This document shows positions 50,313-60,027 of a stretch of DNA of 64,000 nt, piece after piece; the stretch's first letter is position 1; every line of letters begins with the position of its first letter. A model generated the notes under the pieces. It did not search any database and had not been told where the DNA came from. It saw only the letters and a program-made list of their open reading frames with translations. The stretch comes from an uncultured Rothia sp. (lineage in GTDB: Bacteria > Actinomycetota > Actinomycetes > Actinomycetales > Micrococcaceae). The stretch is from positions 11,551-75,550 of the forward strand of contig NZ_CAKAPD010000011.1 of NCBI RefSeq assembly GCF_916715725.1, read 5' to 3'. The position numbers and the translations under genes were made by a program.

Positions 50313-50330
50313 ACCCGATAGACTGAAACC

Positions 50331-53300
50331 ATGACAACCCAACTTCTCACCGGCATCCCCGGAACCGGTAAAACCCACCACCTCACCGAACGCGCCCTAC
50401 GCTACCTCGCCGACGGCAACGACCCCGCCCGCCTGCTCATCCTCGCACCCACCCGCACCGCCGCGACCCGCATGCGAGACACCATCGCCGCCTCCAGCGA
50501 CCGAAGCCTCTCCGTAGCACCCACCCGCGCCTGGGCAGCATACGCCTTCGACCTGCTCAAACGAGCCCAAACCCGGGGTCTACTCAGCGGCGTAGAAGGC
50601 AATCTCAAACTCCTCTCCGGCCCCGAACAAGACGTCATCATCGGCGAACTACTCGCCAACCATGCCGCAGGCATCGCACCCGGACCCGCCTGGCCCGACG
50701 TACTCCGCGACGCCCTCGCAACCCGCGGATTCCGCCACGAAATCCGCGACTTCTTCGACCGCATGGCAGAATACGACCTCACCGCCGAAGACGTACACGC
50801 CCTCGCCACCGAACACAACCAGCCCGCCTGGCACGCCCTCGCCCAACTGCACACCGAATACCGTGCCGTGCGAGCCCTCCGCGCCAAAAACGCCTACGAC
50901 CCGGCAGTACTCATCAACGACGCCTGCCGGCTACTGCTGCGCGCCCCCGATTTCCTCGCCGAAGAACGCCGCCGCTACGACCTGATCCTCATCGACGACG
51001 TGCAGGAACTCAGCCCCTCCATCTACCGGCTGCTGCGGCTCATCGCCGCAGAAGTCGCCCCCGCAGACGCCGCGCACCTGACCGAAACCCACCCTGACCT
51101 CTTCGCTGAAGGCCCTCGGGTTGTCATGACCTACAGCGACGAAGCCGTGGTCCAGGGCTTCCGTGGCGCCCGCCCCGACCTCGTCGCCACCCTGCAGACG
51201 AGCTTCCCGAGCATGCGCACCCGCACGCTCACCACCTCATACCGCCTGCCCGCACTCATGATGCCGCTCGTGGCGGATATTCGCCGCCGCCTGCCGCGCT
51301 ACACCCGGTTCGTGCCGCTCACCCCCGAACAGGAAGGGGGCACGCAGGAGGGGGTAAAGAACGGTACGCCCGCAACCTTCGGGCGCATCAACACCACCCC
51401 CGCCGACGAAGCCCTCACCTGGGGCGCAGCCGACGAACCGCTGCTGCACCTGGGCGCCGACGGCAAAATCCTCGACCCCGCGCACTACCGCACCGCACCC
51501 GCCGGTGTGTATAAGTATGCGCTCTCCAGCTCTCAGGACGAGGCGAACCTCATCGCCCAAATGCTCCTCGAAGAACGCATCTACGGCAACCACCCCTACC
51601 GCGAGTCCGCCATCATCGTGCGCAATAGCGCGGATGTGGCGCGCATCCGCCGCGTGCTCTCCTCAAACGGTATTCCCTCGCGTACCTCCGCGGCGCTCGT
51701 GCCGGTGCGCGACGAGCCCGCCGTACGCCCCTTCCTCGATGCGCTCAGCCTGCTCGTCTACGCCCGCAAGCGCGGCGAGAAGGCGCTCAACCCCGCCGTG
51801 CACATGCCCGCCGCAGAAGGTGCGGAGGCGGCAGAGCGCGGCGGTTTTGAGACCCTCAGCGCAACCGAAGCTGAAGAGCTCATGCGCCGAAGCCTCGACG
51901 ACGTCATCGCCGAAGAAAGCCGCGCCAACCCCCTCGGCGGAGCGCAGAGCGCCATCACCCTGCTCACCTCCCGGCTCGGCGGCGCATCCAGCATGGACGT
52001 GCGACGACTCCGCCAGCAGCTGCGATCCATCGAACTGCAAAGCGGCGGCCACCGACCCAGCGACGACCTGCTCCTCGGCGCCCTGCTACACCCCGAAACC
52101 CTCCCCGAAGAGGGCGTAGGACGCGCCGTGCACCGCATCGCAGCCGTGCTCTCCGCCGGACGTAAAGCACTCGCGCGCCCCGAATCCACCAGCACCGAAG
52201 TGCTCTGGGCGCTCTGGGAAGCTAGCGGCCTCGAAAAGACCTGGGTCACCCAGTCGCGCGGCGCAGGCCCCGATGCCGATGCCGCTCACCGAAACCTCGA
52301 CGCCATGATCGGTCTGTTCGAAGCCGCCGACCGCTTCGACGAGCAGATGCGCGGCGCCGGTGCCGAGCAGTTCCTCGACTTCATCGACGCGCAGGACCTA
52401 CCCATGGACACCCTCGCCGCCCGCGGCGTACGCCAAGACGCGGTCGAGATCCTTACGCCCGCACTCGCCGCCGGTCAGTCCTGGCGCACCGTATATGTAT
52501 GCGGTCTGCAGGAAGGCACCTGGCCCAACACCACCGTGCGCGGCTCCCTGCTGAGCACCGGCGACCTTGTGGACCTGTGCGATGCGCGCCTCCGCCAGCG
52601 CGCCCAGCAGGCAGAACAGCAGGCGGGGGAGGGCAAGCAGCCTGTGCCGCCCGCCCGCATCCGCAGCTACCCCGAACGCGTGCGCGACACCCGCCACGAC
52701 GAGCTGCGCATGTTCGCCGTCGCCGCCACCCGCGCCAGCACCCGCCTCGTGCTCACCGCCGTACGCAACGACGATCAGGCACCCGGCGAGTTCTTCGACT
52801 TCGTGCTGCCCACCGACGCGGTTGGCGACTCCACGGAGGTGCCCATCACCCGTGTGCGCCGCCCCGCCACCCTGCGTTCCCTGGTGGCGGAGCTTCGCCG
52901 CACCCTCGTTGAGGAATCGCTGAACGCCATGCGTGCCGAAGACGCTCAGCACGGCGCGCAGGTGCACAACGCACCGGAGGAAGATGCGCTCAGCCCGGAG
53001 GCTTCCGCGTACCGACTCGATGCCGCCTCCCGCACTCTGGCGCGCCTGGCGAATGCACAGGCACCCGGCGCCGCTCCCGACGAGTGGTGGGGTCTTCTGC
53101 CGCTTTCTAGTACGGAGCTGCTCTTTGCCCACAGCCCGGCAGACCACGCTGAGCTGGACGAAAACCACGGTGAAGACGGCGAAAGCTACGGTGAAGAGTC
53201 TGCCGAAAACCCCGGTCGCCGCACCATTGCGCTCTCGCCCTCGCGTCTAGAAACCATTCACAGCTCCCCGCTGGACTGGCTGGTTTCCGCCGCCCGCGCA

Positions 53301-54173
53301 GAAGCTCAGACCGACCTGTCCCGCTCCCTCGGCACGCTCATCCACGCCATCGCCGAAGAGTACCCGACCGGCACCCTCGAAGAGCTCCAAACCGCCCTCG
53401 ACGAGCGCATTAGCTCCCTCGGCGTGCCCGCCCGCAAGGAGGACGAGACCGACGAAGAGTACCGCGAGCGCGTGCCCTGGGAATCCTACGCCCTCTACGA
53501 GCGCGCCAAGCGCATGATTCTGCGCCTGAGCTACTACTACCGTCAGCACATGGGCGACGCCGGCTGGCAGAACCTCGGCGTTGAAGGCTCCTTCGCGGTG
53601 CGTGTGCCCGTGCCCTTCGACCCCGCCGGTGAGGTCGGCGAGCTGGATGCGCTGCTCACCGGTCGTGTGGACCGCCTCGAGGGTACCGCCCCGGCGGAGG
53701 ACGGCACCCGCCGCTACGCCATTGTTGACCTGAAAACCGGCAAATCCAAGCCGTCCGGGTTGGAGATGGAGACGCATCCGCAGCTTGCCGCCTACCAGAT
53801 TGCGGTGGAGGCTGGCGCGGGCGAGCAGCTGGAGGAGCGTTACCGCGCCGAAGCCGCCGCCCTGGAGGCGGGCGAACCGCTACCGGATGCCCGCCCCCAG
53901 GAACTGGAGTACACCGGCTATACGGGTCGTTCCGGAGGCGCGGCGCTCGTGCAGCTGGGCGCCTCGGGCGTGAACGATGAGAGCAAGACTCGCCTGCAGG
54001 TTCAGCCCGCCCTGACGGAGCACGATTCGTGGGCGGCTGAGCTGGTGCAGCACGCCGCGGAGCTGATTGCTGGCTCGCAGGTGCAGGCTCGTCACCGTGA
54101 GGGCGGCTACGGGTGCCGTCTGCCGGAGATTTGCCCGATTTGTACGCGCGGCCGCCAGGTGACGCAGCCCTAG
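50331..54173 (+). CDS. adnA: AdnA-like helicase-nuclease subunit
   Basis: The 1280-residue protein has a UvrD-like motor domain and a C-terminal RecB-type nuclease. Walker A is GIPGTGKT (residues 8-15); motif II is LILIDDVQELSP; helicase motifs continue to VYVCGLQEGTWPN. The nuclease motif is YAIVDLKTGKSKP with Asp1133 and Lys1135, and QLAAYQIAVE after it. The last residues include three cysteines (GCRLPEICPIC, about 1262-1271), possibly for an iron-sulphur cluster. AdnAB resects DNA double-strand breaks. ATG at 50331 is six bases after TAGACT, so leaderless. Mycobacterial AdnA is about 1,050 residues. Confidence 0.85.
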   Translation: MTTQLLTGIPGTGKTHHLTERALRYLADGNDPARLLILAPTRTAATRMRDTIAASSDRSLSVAPTRAWAAYAFDLLKRAQTRGLLSGVEGNLKLLSGPEQDVIIGELLANHAAGIAPGPAWPDVLRDALATRGFRHEIRDFFDRMAEYDLTAEDVHALATEHNQPAWHALAQLHTEYRAVRALRAKNAYDPAVLINDACRLLLRAPDFLAEERRRYDLILIDDVQELSPSIYRLLRLIAAEVAPADAAHLTETHPDLFAEGPRVVMTYSDEAVVQGFRGARPDLVATLQTSFPSMRTRTLTTSYRLPALMMPLVADIRRRLPRYTRFVPLTPEQEGGTQEGVKNGTPATFGRINTTPADEALTWGAADEPLLHLGADGKILDPAHYRTAPAGVYKYALSSSQDEANLIAQMLLEERIYGNHPYRESAIIVRNSADVARIRRVLSSNGIPSRTSAALVPVRDEPAVRPFLDALSLLVYARKRGEKALNPAVHMPAAEGAEAAERGGFETLSATEAEELMRRSLDDVIAEESRANPLGGAQSAITLLTSRLGGASSMDVRRLRQQLRSIELQSGGHRPSDDLLLGALLHPETLPEEGVGRAVHRIAAVLSAGRKALARPESTSTEVLWALWEASGLEKTWVTQSRGAGPDADAAHRNLDAMIGLFEAADRFDEQMRGAGAEQFLDFIDAQDLPMDTLAARGVRQDAVEILTPALAAGQSWRTVYVCGLQEGTWPNTTVRGSLLSTGDLVDLCDARLRQRAQQAEQQAGEGKQPVPPARIRSYPERVRDTRHDELRMFAVAATRASTRLVLTAVRNDDQAPGEFFDFVLPTDAVGDSTEVPITRVRRPATLRSLVAELRRTLVEESLNAMRAEDAQHGAQVHNAPEEDALSPEASAYRLDAASRTLARLANAQAPGAAPDEWWGLLPLSSTELLFAHSPADHAELDENHGEDGESYGEESAENPGRRTIALSPSRLETIHSSPLDWLVSAARAEAQTDLSRSLGTLIHAIAEEYPTGTLEELQTALDERISSLGVPARKEDETDEEYRERVPWESYALYERAKRMILRLSYYYRQHMGDAGWQNLGVEGSFAVRVPVPFDPAGEVGELDALLTGRVDRLEGTAPAEDGTRRYAIVDLKTGKSKPSGLEMETHPQLAAYQIAVEAGAGEQLEERYRAEAAALEAGEPLPDARPQELEYTGYTGRSGGAALVQLGASGVNDESKTRLQVQPALTEHDSWAAELVQHAAELIAGSQVQARHREGGYGCRLPEICPICTRGRQVTQP

Positions 54174-54252
54174 TAGTCGCCTACCCTACGTTTACTTTCG
54201 ATATCACTCACCCCGAACCTCCCATGAGAATGATCCATGAGGAAGAGGAATC

Positions 54253-57200
54253 ATGACTGACTCTGGCGCATACGGCGCTACTCACCCCGGTTCTGGCGCC
54301 GGCATGCTCACCCCCGCCCAGTGGTGCGAGCACAATAGCTGGCAGCTGCCCAACGGCACGCTCTTCTCGGCAGAAGCCGCCGCGAATGACCCCGCGCTGA
54401 AGCCTGCCGACTACCGCAGTGCTCTTGACATTGCCGAGATGCTCAACGGCGCTGATGGTAAGAAGCCGACCCCCGAGCAGGTCCGCATGATTGAGGCGGG
54501 CCCCGCCCCGACCCTCGTCATTGCCGGTGCCGGTTCGGGTAAGACCGCGACCATGGTTGACCGCGTGATTTGGCTGGTCGACAACGGTTTTGTGCGCCCT
54601 GAAGAGGTGCTCGGCGTGACCTTCACCCGCAAGGCGGCAACCGAGTTGCGCAGCCGTATGCGTGCCGGTCTGAACACTCTGCGCCGTAGCCGCCGCGTCG
54701 CCCCGACCGATGAGGAGCTGCGCGAGGGCATCGCTGACCCGACCGTGCTCACCTACCACTCCTACGCGAATAACCTCGTCAAGGAGTACGGTCTGCGCCT
54801 GGGCGTGGAGCAGGACGCACAGATGCTTGGCGATGCGCAGAAGTGGCAGCTTGCCGCGCAGATTGTGCAGTACTGGGAGGGGGAGCTTCCCCTCGATAAG
54901 GACGGCGTGCCGGTGTCTGCGGCGACCATGATTAACCAGATGCTGCACCTTTCGGACGAGTGCGCGGAGCACCTGGTGGAGCCGCAGGAGGTCATTGACT
55001 TCTGCACCGAGCAGCTGGCGGCGTATGCGGCGGTGCCCGATCCGCGCCGTGAGACGAAGACCGAGAGGGACATTCTGAAGGTTCAGCGTCTGCTGCGGAA
55101 CCGTCGAGTGTACGCGCGTATGGCGATGAGCTACGCCCGCGTGAAGGCGCGCATGCAGGTGCTGGATTTCGGTGACCTGATGCGTTTTGCCGCCCGCATT
55201 GCGGAGGCTGACCCGGCGATCCGTGAGGGTGAGCGTGCCCGCTTCAAGGTGGTTCTGCTGGACGAGTTCCAGGACACTTCACACGCGCAGATGCGCTTGT
55301 TCTCCTCGATTTACGGTGCCGATGAGGAGGCGGGTATCCCGGCGCATCCGGTGATGGCTGTGGGCGACCCGAAGCAGTCGATTTACGGTTTCCGTGGCGC
55401 TTCGGACGGTCAGATGTTCAGCTTCTACCGTCATTTCCCGACCGAGCATGTGCAACCGCTGTTCCTGTCCATCGCGTGGCGTAACGACATTTCGGTGCTG
55501 AATGCGGCAAACCACGTGGCGGAGAAGCTGAAGGAGGTTCCCGAGTGGGTGCGTGCCGCCGACGGCGATATTACCGCCGCTCAGGTTCCCGACCTGCGCC
55601 CGCGTTGCGCCCTGGTGGGGGAGCCCGGTTCGCCCGCTTTTGAGCAGGCTGCCGCGGGCATGGTGGGGCGTGTTGATTTGACGTACCACGACTCTGACCG
55701 CGAGGAGGCTGTGGCTATCGCCGAGCGTATTGCGGCGATGCGTGCGCAGGCGGTGTGCGAGTATGAGCGCGCCTACGCGGCGCATCGTTCCGGTGATGGT
55801 TCGGTGCGTCCGCGCCTGAAGATGCCCGAGATTGCGGTGTTGGCGCGTGTGCACGGTCAGCTGGACCCGATTCGTGTGGAGTGCGAGCGTCTGGGCATTC
55901 CGGTGCAGCAGGTGGGTTTGGGCGGTTTGCTCTCCCAGCCGGAGGTTGTGGATTTGGTGTCGGCGTTGCGTGTGCTGGCTGATCCGAACCGTTCGGATGC
56001 CCTGGCGCGCCTGCTGACGGGTGCGCGTTGGCGCCTGGGTGCGGCGGATATGTTGGCGCTGGGCGATTGGGCGCAGTCGCTGGTGCGTGAGCGTGAGCGT
56101 GCCCTGCGTGAGCAGATGGCGTTGCGTATGCTCGCCGAGGCTGAAGACGCCGACGACGCAGCCGCTATTAACCTGCAGGCGGAGCACCTGCGTGCCGCCC
56201 AGGAACGCCTGGACGAAACCCTCAAGGGCGCGGTGGAGGACTCCTCCGGCTACGCCTCCCTGATCGAGGCGGTGGAGAACCTGCCGCAGGACGGCGCGGA
56301 CGGCGAACCCCTCTACGGTGAGCAGTACCGCGGCCGCCGTTTCTCCCCGGCGGCGCTGGAGCGTCTGCGTGCTTTTGCCGAGCAGATGCGCGTGCTGCGT
56401 GCCGGTTTGAGCGATGATTTGGGCACGCTACTGTACGAGATTGAGCGGACCATGCTGCTGGATATTGAGCTGGCGGTCCGCCCGGGTACCGACCCGCTGG
56501 GTTCGCGCGCGAACCTGGACGCTTTCCACGAGGTGGCCGCCGCCTACGGCATGTCGGCGCCGCGTATTAACGCGATGATTTACGCCGGTTCTGACGGCGT
56601 GAGCGCGGAGGAGGGCGACCCGGGTGCGCGCCGCTTCCTGCTGTCTTCGGGCGGCGTGAGCTACGTGATGGGCTTTTTGGCGTGGCTTGAGCGTGCCGAT
56701 GATGAGGAGAAGGGCCTGGCGCTGGGCGCTGTGGAGCCTGACCCGAACGCGGTGCAGCTGATGACCATGCACGCCGCGAAGGGCCTTGAATGGGATCATG
56801 TGCTTCTGCCGGGTCTGTGCGGTAGTGCGACCGGCGGGCAGACCCCGAACCTGTGGCAGATGTCGGCTAATGCGGCTCTGCCCTGGCCGCTGCGTGGCGA
56901 CCGCGAGTACCTTCCCTCGATCCTTGAGACCCCGGAGGAGATTACCGCCTTCGAGAAGGCGAAGGACCTGGAAGACTACCTGGCCGAGCATAAGGATGAT
57001 GCCGCCGAGCATGCCGGCATGGAGGACCGCCGCCTCATGTATGTGGCGATGACCCGTGCCCGTAACCTGCTGGCGTTGAGCGCCTACCGCTGGAAGAGCG
57101 CCGCTATGCTCCCCCTGCCGGTGCAGCCCTTCTGGGAGGAGCTGATGGAGATGCTTTTCAAGTCGCTCTTTGACATGGGCACCCCCACGGTAGATGCGCC

Positions 57201-59001
57201 CTCTGTGCGTTTCGAAGAGACGATGGATACCCCCTGGGCGGCGCCGCAGCTGGTGGGTATGGGCCTGTCGTACACGATGCCGAACCCCGCCGATAAGCGC
57301 AAGAAGGTGCACCTGAACCATGTGCGTCGCTGGGCTGAGCAGCTGGCGGAGTCGAAGTACCGCCTGGTTGAGCCGGTGACCCTGGTGCACGGTACGGTCG
57401 TGGATCCCTCGACCCTGCCGCCTGCCCCCGATGAGGAGGCACTGCTGGAAGAGCTGGAACTCTATCCCGTAGACGCTGACGAGCTCACTCCCGTACAGGC
57501 GGAGGCGCGCGCGAACGCCCAGGCAACCTACGTCGAGCAGGTGCAACGCTACGCGTGGGCGCTGGTTGAGGTCATGGCTCCCGCGCTCGCGCAGGATTGG
57601 CAGCTGGCGGCTCCTTCCGTACGAGCACGCACGGTGGCGGAGAACTGTACCCGCCTGAACCTGCCGGTGCCCGAATGGATTATCGAAGCCACCGAGCGGG
57701 AGAAATGGCGTGAGGCGCAACCGCCTCAGCCCGGTTTCTCGCCGACGGTGGCGGCGGCGCTGCCGATTGAGGTGCGCGGCCAGTTCGCCCAGAAGAATTA
57801 CGAGGACAGGAACCCGAACCTGGGTGCGGTGCTGACCGCCATGTGGCCTTTTGACCCGCTGGAGCGCCCCGTGATTTGGCGTTGGGCTTCTGACGATGCC
57901 CTCAACCGGGGCACGGAGGCGGTGCTTCGCCGCGGCCAGCATGAGCAGCTGGAACGTGAGATTGCAATTAACTCCTCGAGCCGTCGCGAGGCGGTGGAGC
58001 GTGCCGCCCTGGCGGTGGAGCTCGCCGTCGGCGCGGGGGAGGATAACCTGCACCAGAGCGGGGCTGTAGCGGGGGAGAGCGCAAACCACCCTGCACCCGC
58101 CGCACCTGCTGCACACGGCGAGTCCGCCATTCCCGAATCCCTGCGCCAGCAGGCGGTGGACTGGGAACGCGAAGCCGACCTGCTACTGCTCATGATGGGG
58201 CAGACCGACCCGGTGCTGAGCGATCAGCTGCCGGGGCACCTGTCCGCGTCCACGTTCATTCGCCTGAGCGAGGACCCGCAGGGCACGGTGCATCAGCTGA
58301 TGCGCCCGGTGCCGCAGCGTCCCTCGCGCGCGGCAACGATTGGTACGGCGGTGCACGCGCTAATTGAGGAGCACTTCGGCGTGGCGCCGACCGCCGACCC
58401 GCTGGAGGCACCCGAAGCGGAGGACACGGTAGGTGATGACCTGCCGGGCTCCGCCGCCTCAGGTTCTACCACCTCCGCCGCGCCCGCAGACCCCGCTGAC
58501 CTGCAGGAACAGGTGCTGGGGGAGGGCTCCGAGGAGCTCACCTTCGAGGACGCCTACGAGGAATCCGAGAGCGAGCTGGACGCCTCCGTTCAGCGCCTCT
58601 GGGAACGCTTTGCCAACAGCGAGTGGGGTAGCGACGAGTGGAAGGAACGCATCTGGGCGGTTGAGTACCCGGTCGAAACCCACGTTGAGGGCGTAAGCCT
58701 GCGCGGCCGTATCGACGCGGTGTTCCGCACCGAAGACGAGGATGGCGAACGCTGGGTTCTGGTGGACTGGAAGAGTGGTTCCCGCCCGAAGGCAGCCTCG
58801 ATGCAGTCTCGACGCTTCCAGCTTGGCCTGTACCGTATTGCGTTCTCCCGCATCATGGGCGTGGACCCGGAGCGTATCAGCACCGTGTTCGTGTATCTGG
58901 GCGGCAAGGGCGTTGCGGAGGTGTGGGATCACCAGATTCGCGGTGGTCTGCCCACGGAGGCGCAGCTGGCGAAGGTGATTCGTGAGGCGCGTAAGGGCTA
59001 G
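54253..59001 (+). CDS. adnB: AdnB-like helicase-nuclease subunit
   Basis: This 1582-residue protein is the likely lead motor. Walker A is VIAGAGSGKT with Lys97; motif II is LLDEFQDTSHAQ with Asp337-Glu338; GDPKQSIYGFRGAS, MTMHAAKGLEWDHV and VAMTRARNLL follow. A large acidic insert (about 1010-1400) is low in similarity. The C-terminal nuclease has VLVDWKSGSRPKAASM with Asp1505 and Lys1507, and QLGLYRIAFSRI. It is about 480 residues longer than mycobacterial AdnB (~1,100). GGAAGAGG precedes the ATG; it lies 79 bases after adnA. Confidence 0.87.
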   Translation: MTDSGAYGATHPGSGAGMLTPAQWCEHNSWQLPNGTLFSAEAAANDPALKPADYRSALDIAEMLNGADGKKPTPEQVRMIEAGPAPTLVIAGAGSGKTATMVDRVIWLVDNGFVRPEEVLGVTFTRKAATELRSRMRAGLNTLRRSRRVAPTDEELREGIADPTVLTYHSYANNLVKEYGLRLGVEQDAQMLGDAQKWQLAAQIVQYWEGELPLDKDGVPVSAATMINQMLHLSDECAEHLVEPQEVIDFCTEQLAAYAAVPDPRRETKTERDILKVQRLLRNRRVYARMAMSYARVKARMQVLDFGDLMRFAARIAEADPAIREGERARFKVVLLDEFQDTSHAQMRLFSSIYGADEEAGIPAHPVMAVGDPKQSIYGFRGASDGQMFSFYRHFPTEHVQPLFLSIAWRNDISVLNAANHVAEKLKEVPEWVRAADGDITAAQVPDLRPRCALVGEPGSPAFEQAAAGMVGRVDLTYHDSDREEAVAIAERIAAMRAQAVCEYERAYAAHRSGDGSVRPRLKMPEIAVLARVHGQLDPIRVECERLGIPVQQVGLGGLLSQPEVVDLVSALRVLADPNRSDALARLLTGARWRLGAADMLALGDWAQSLVRERERALREQMALRMLAEAEDADDAAAINLQAEHLRAAQERLDETLKGAVEDSSGYASLIEAVENLPQDGADGEPLYGEQYRGRRFSPAALERLRAFAEQMRVLRAGLSDDLGTLLYEIERTMLLDIELAVRPGTDPLGSRANLDAFHEVAAAYGMSAPRINAMIYAGSDGVSAEEGDPGARRFLLSSGGVSYVMGFLAWLERADDEEKGLALGAVEPDPNAVQLMTMHAAKGLEWDHVLLPGLCGSATGGQTPNLWQMSANAALPWPLRGDREYLPSILETPEEITAFEKAKDLEDYLAEHKDDAAEHAGMEDRRLMYVAMTRARNLLALSAYRWKSAAMLPLPVQPFWEELMEMLFKSLFDMGTPTVDAPSVRFEETMDTPWAAPQLVGMGLSYTMPNPADKRKKVHLNHVRRWAEQLAESKYRLVEPVTLVHGTVVDPSTLPPAPDEEALLEELELYPVDADELTPVQAEARANAQATYVEQVQRYAWALVEVMAPALAQDWQLAAPSVRARTVAENCTRLNLPVPEWIIEATEREKWREAQPPQPGFSPTVAAALPIEVRGQFAQKNYEDRNPNLGAVLTAMWPFDPLERPVIWRWASDDALNRGTEAVLRRGQHEQLEREIAINSSSRREAVERAALAVELAVGAGEDNLHQSGAVAGESANHPAPAAPAAHGESAIPESLRQQAVDWEREADLLLLMMGQTDPVLSDQLPGHLSASTFIRLSEDPQGTVHQLMRPVPQRPSRAATIGTAVHALIEEHFGVAPTADPLEAPEAEDTVGDDLPGSAASGSTTSAAPADPADLQEQVLGEGSEELTFEDAYEESESELDASVQRLWERFANSEWGSDEWKERIWAVEYPVETHVEGVSLRGRIDAVFRTEDEDGERWVLVDWKSGSRPKAASMQSRRFQLGLYRIAFSRIMGVDPERISTVFVYLGGKGVAEVWDHQIRGGLPTEAQLAKVIREARKG

Positions 59002-59073
59002 ACAGCCGGGCTAACCGGTAGAGCTAGACAGCCTGTGCTCGCGCGTTAGCTTGAGCCAATAACCGCATACAGG

Positions 59074-59116
59074 AAAGCAGCTCACGGAGGCATTGCGCCT
59101 CGTGAGCTGCTTTTCT
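59074..59116 (+). terminator. Terminator of adnB
   Basis: AAAGCAGCTCACG (59074-59086) pairs with CGTGAGCTGCTTT (59101-59113) around an AGG/CCT inner pair, followed by TCTG after TTTT. It lies 72 bases after the adnB stop. Confidence 0.88.
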
Positions 59117-59149
59117 GTGCGGACTTTTGCTAGCTGGTTTTTAACGGCA

Positions 59150-59194
59150 GAGGACGCCTCGTTACCCCACTGCATTAGGGTAAGAGGCGTCCTC
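59150..59194. other. 17-base stem-loop of unknown direction
   Basis: GAGGACGCCTC (59150-59160) and TTACCC (59162-59167) pair with GGGTAA (59178-59183) and GAGGCGTCCTC (59184-59194), with one unpaired G. It lies just after the stop of a doubtful minus-strand frame at 59208. Confidence 0.65.
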
Positions 59195-59207
59195 AGCCGC
59201 TGAAGAG

Positions 59208-59411
59208 CTATAGAGGTACTTCGTGCCCTCGCACGCTCCGGGAAAGAATCGCGCCGAACGACTGCCGCTCTCGCGGCCTCACTCGCGCCGCCGGCGCCCC
59301 GTGGGGTTTGCGTGCGTCTTTACTCTCAAACACAACCTCGAAAGTAACTCTATAGATTTCTGCCATCGGTGATTGGTTGCGCGGTGCATGAATCCGGCTC
59401 GGGTCTGACAT
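59208..59411 (-). CDS. Doubtful small minus-strand gene
   Basis: A 67-residue frame (or 52 residues from a second Met at 59366) contains MAEIYRVTFEVVFESKDARK followed by an Arg/Pro-rich end. It has no ribosome-binding site and no recognised family. The stem-loop at 59150-59194 right after its stop is the only support. It may be non-coding. Confidence 0.25.
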   Translation of the reverse strand: MSDPSRIHAPRNQSPMAEIYRVTFEVVFESKDARKPHGAPAARVRPRERQSFGAILSRSVRGHEVPL

Positions 59412-60027
59412 GACCGGTCAGAGTCCCGTCCAATCTGTCTCCCCAATTTATCGCTGCCACGATATCAGCGCTGGTCAGTGCGCTATGGGGAGTGTGTCCG
59501 CTGGTTTTCTCGCGGCACAGCAAAAGTATTCCAGGAGTTTTTGAAAAAATCTACAGGCAAAGTTTTTACCCTAAAATGCACTATTTTGAGCATAGTTCAA
59601 GGTGAAGTTGAGGCTCTGTGGACTCTCAAAACCAAAAGTTGGTTTTTGTGGGTTTGCAGTGTATTTGCACCCGGTAAATATTGTGAATGACACCTTTAGC
59701 GCACCTTCAACTCTCAGCCTTAATCTGAGTCATTCATGCACAAAAATGCAAAACCAGTGCTCAAAAGGTGAGGGGAAACACTTAAAGAAATTTTGATAAA
59801 AAGCCGTCAAAAGCTGCTCCACTTGCCCTTATAGGTATCATTCCGCCGGTTTGACAGACACTCTGTAGAGCTGATTTCACCGGGCGCCACGCATGCTTTA
59901 ACTCCTACAGATACTCACCCGGATACAGCTCAGCCCCGCAGTGCAGTACTGCGGGGCTGAACTGAAAAACCTATGCGGCAGGTGACGCCCTGGCTGGCAA
60001 CAACCTGGCAGCTACCTACCCTAACGC
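59412..60027. other. A+T-rich intergenic region with short inverted repeats
   Basis: No convincing gene is present in 616 bases. Structures seen: AAAACCAA/TTGGTTTT (59628-59646, three-base loop), CTCAG/CTGAG around 59716, and TCAGCCCCGCAGT/ACTGCGGGGCTGA (59930-59960, five-base loop). The last lies 68 bases past the phosphotransferase stop and could end that transcript, but no T run follows. The two forward frames of 64-70 codons here lack ribosome-binding sites. Confidence 0.5.

Noticed and set aside
59478..59796. Two plus-strand frames of 64-70 codons
   Set aside because: They have no ribosome-binding site, contain inverted repeats and show no family-like residues.
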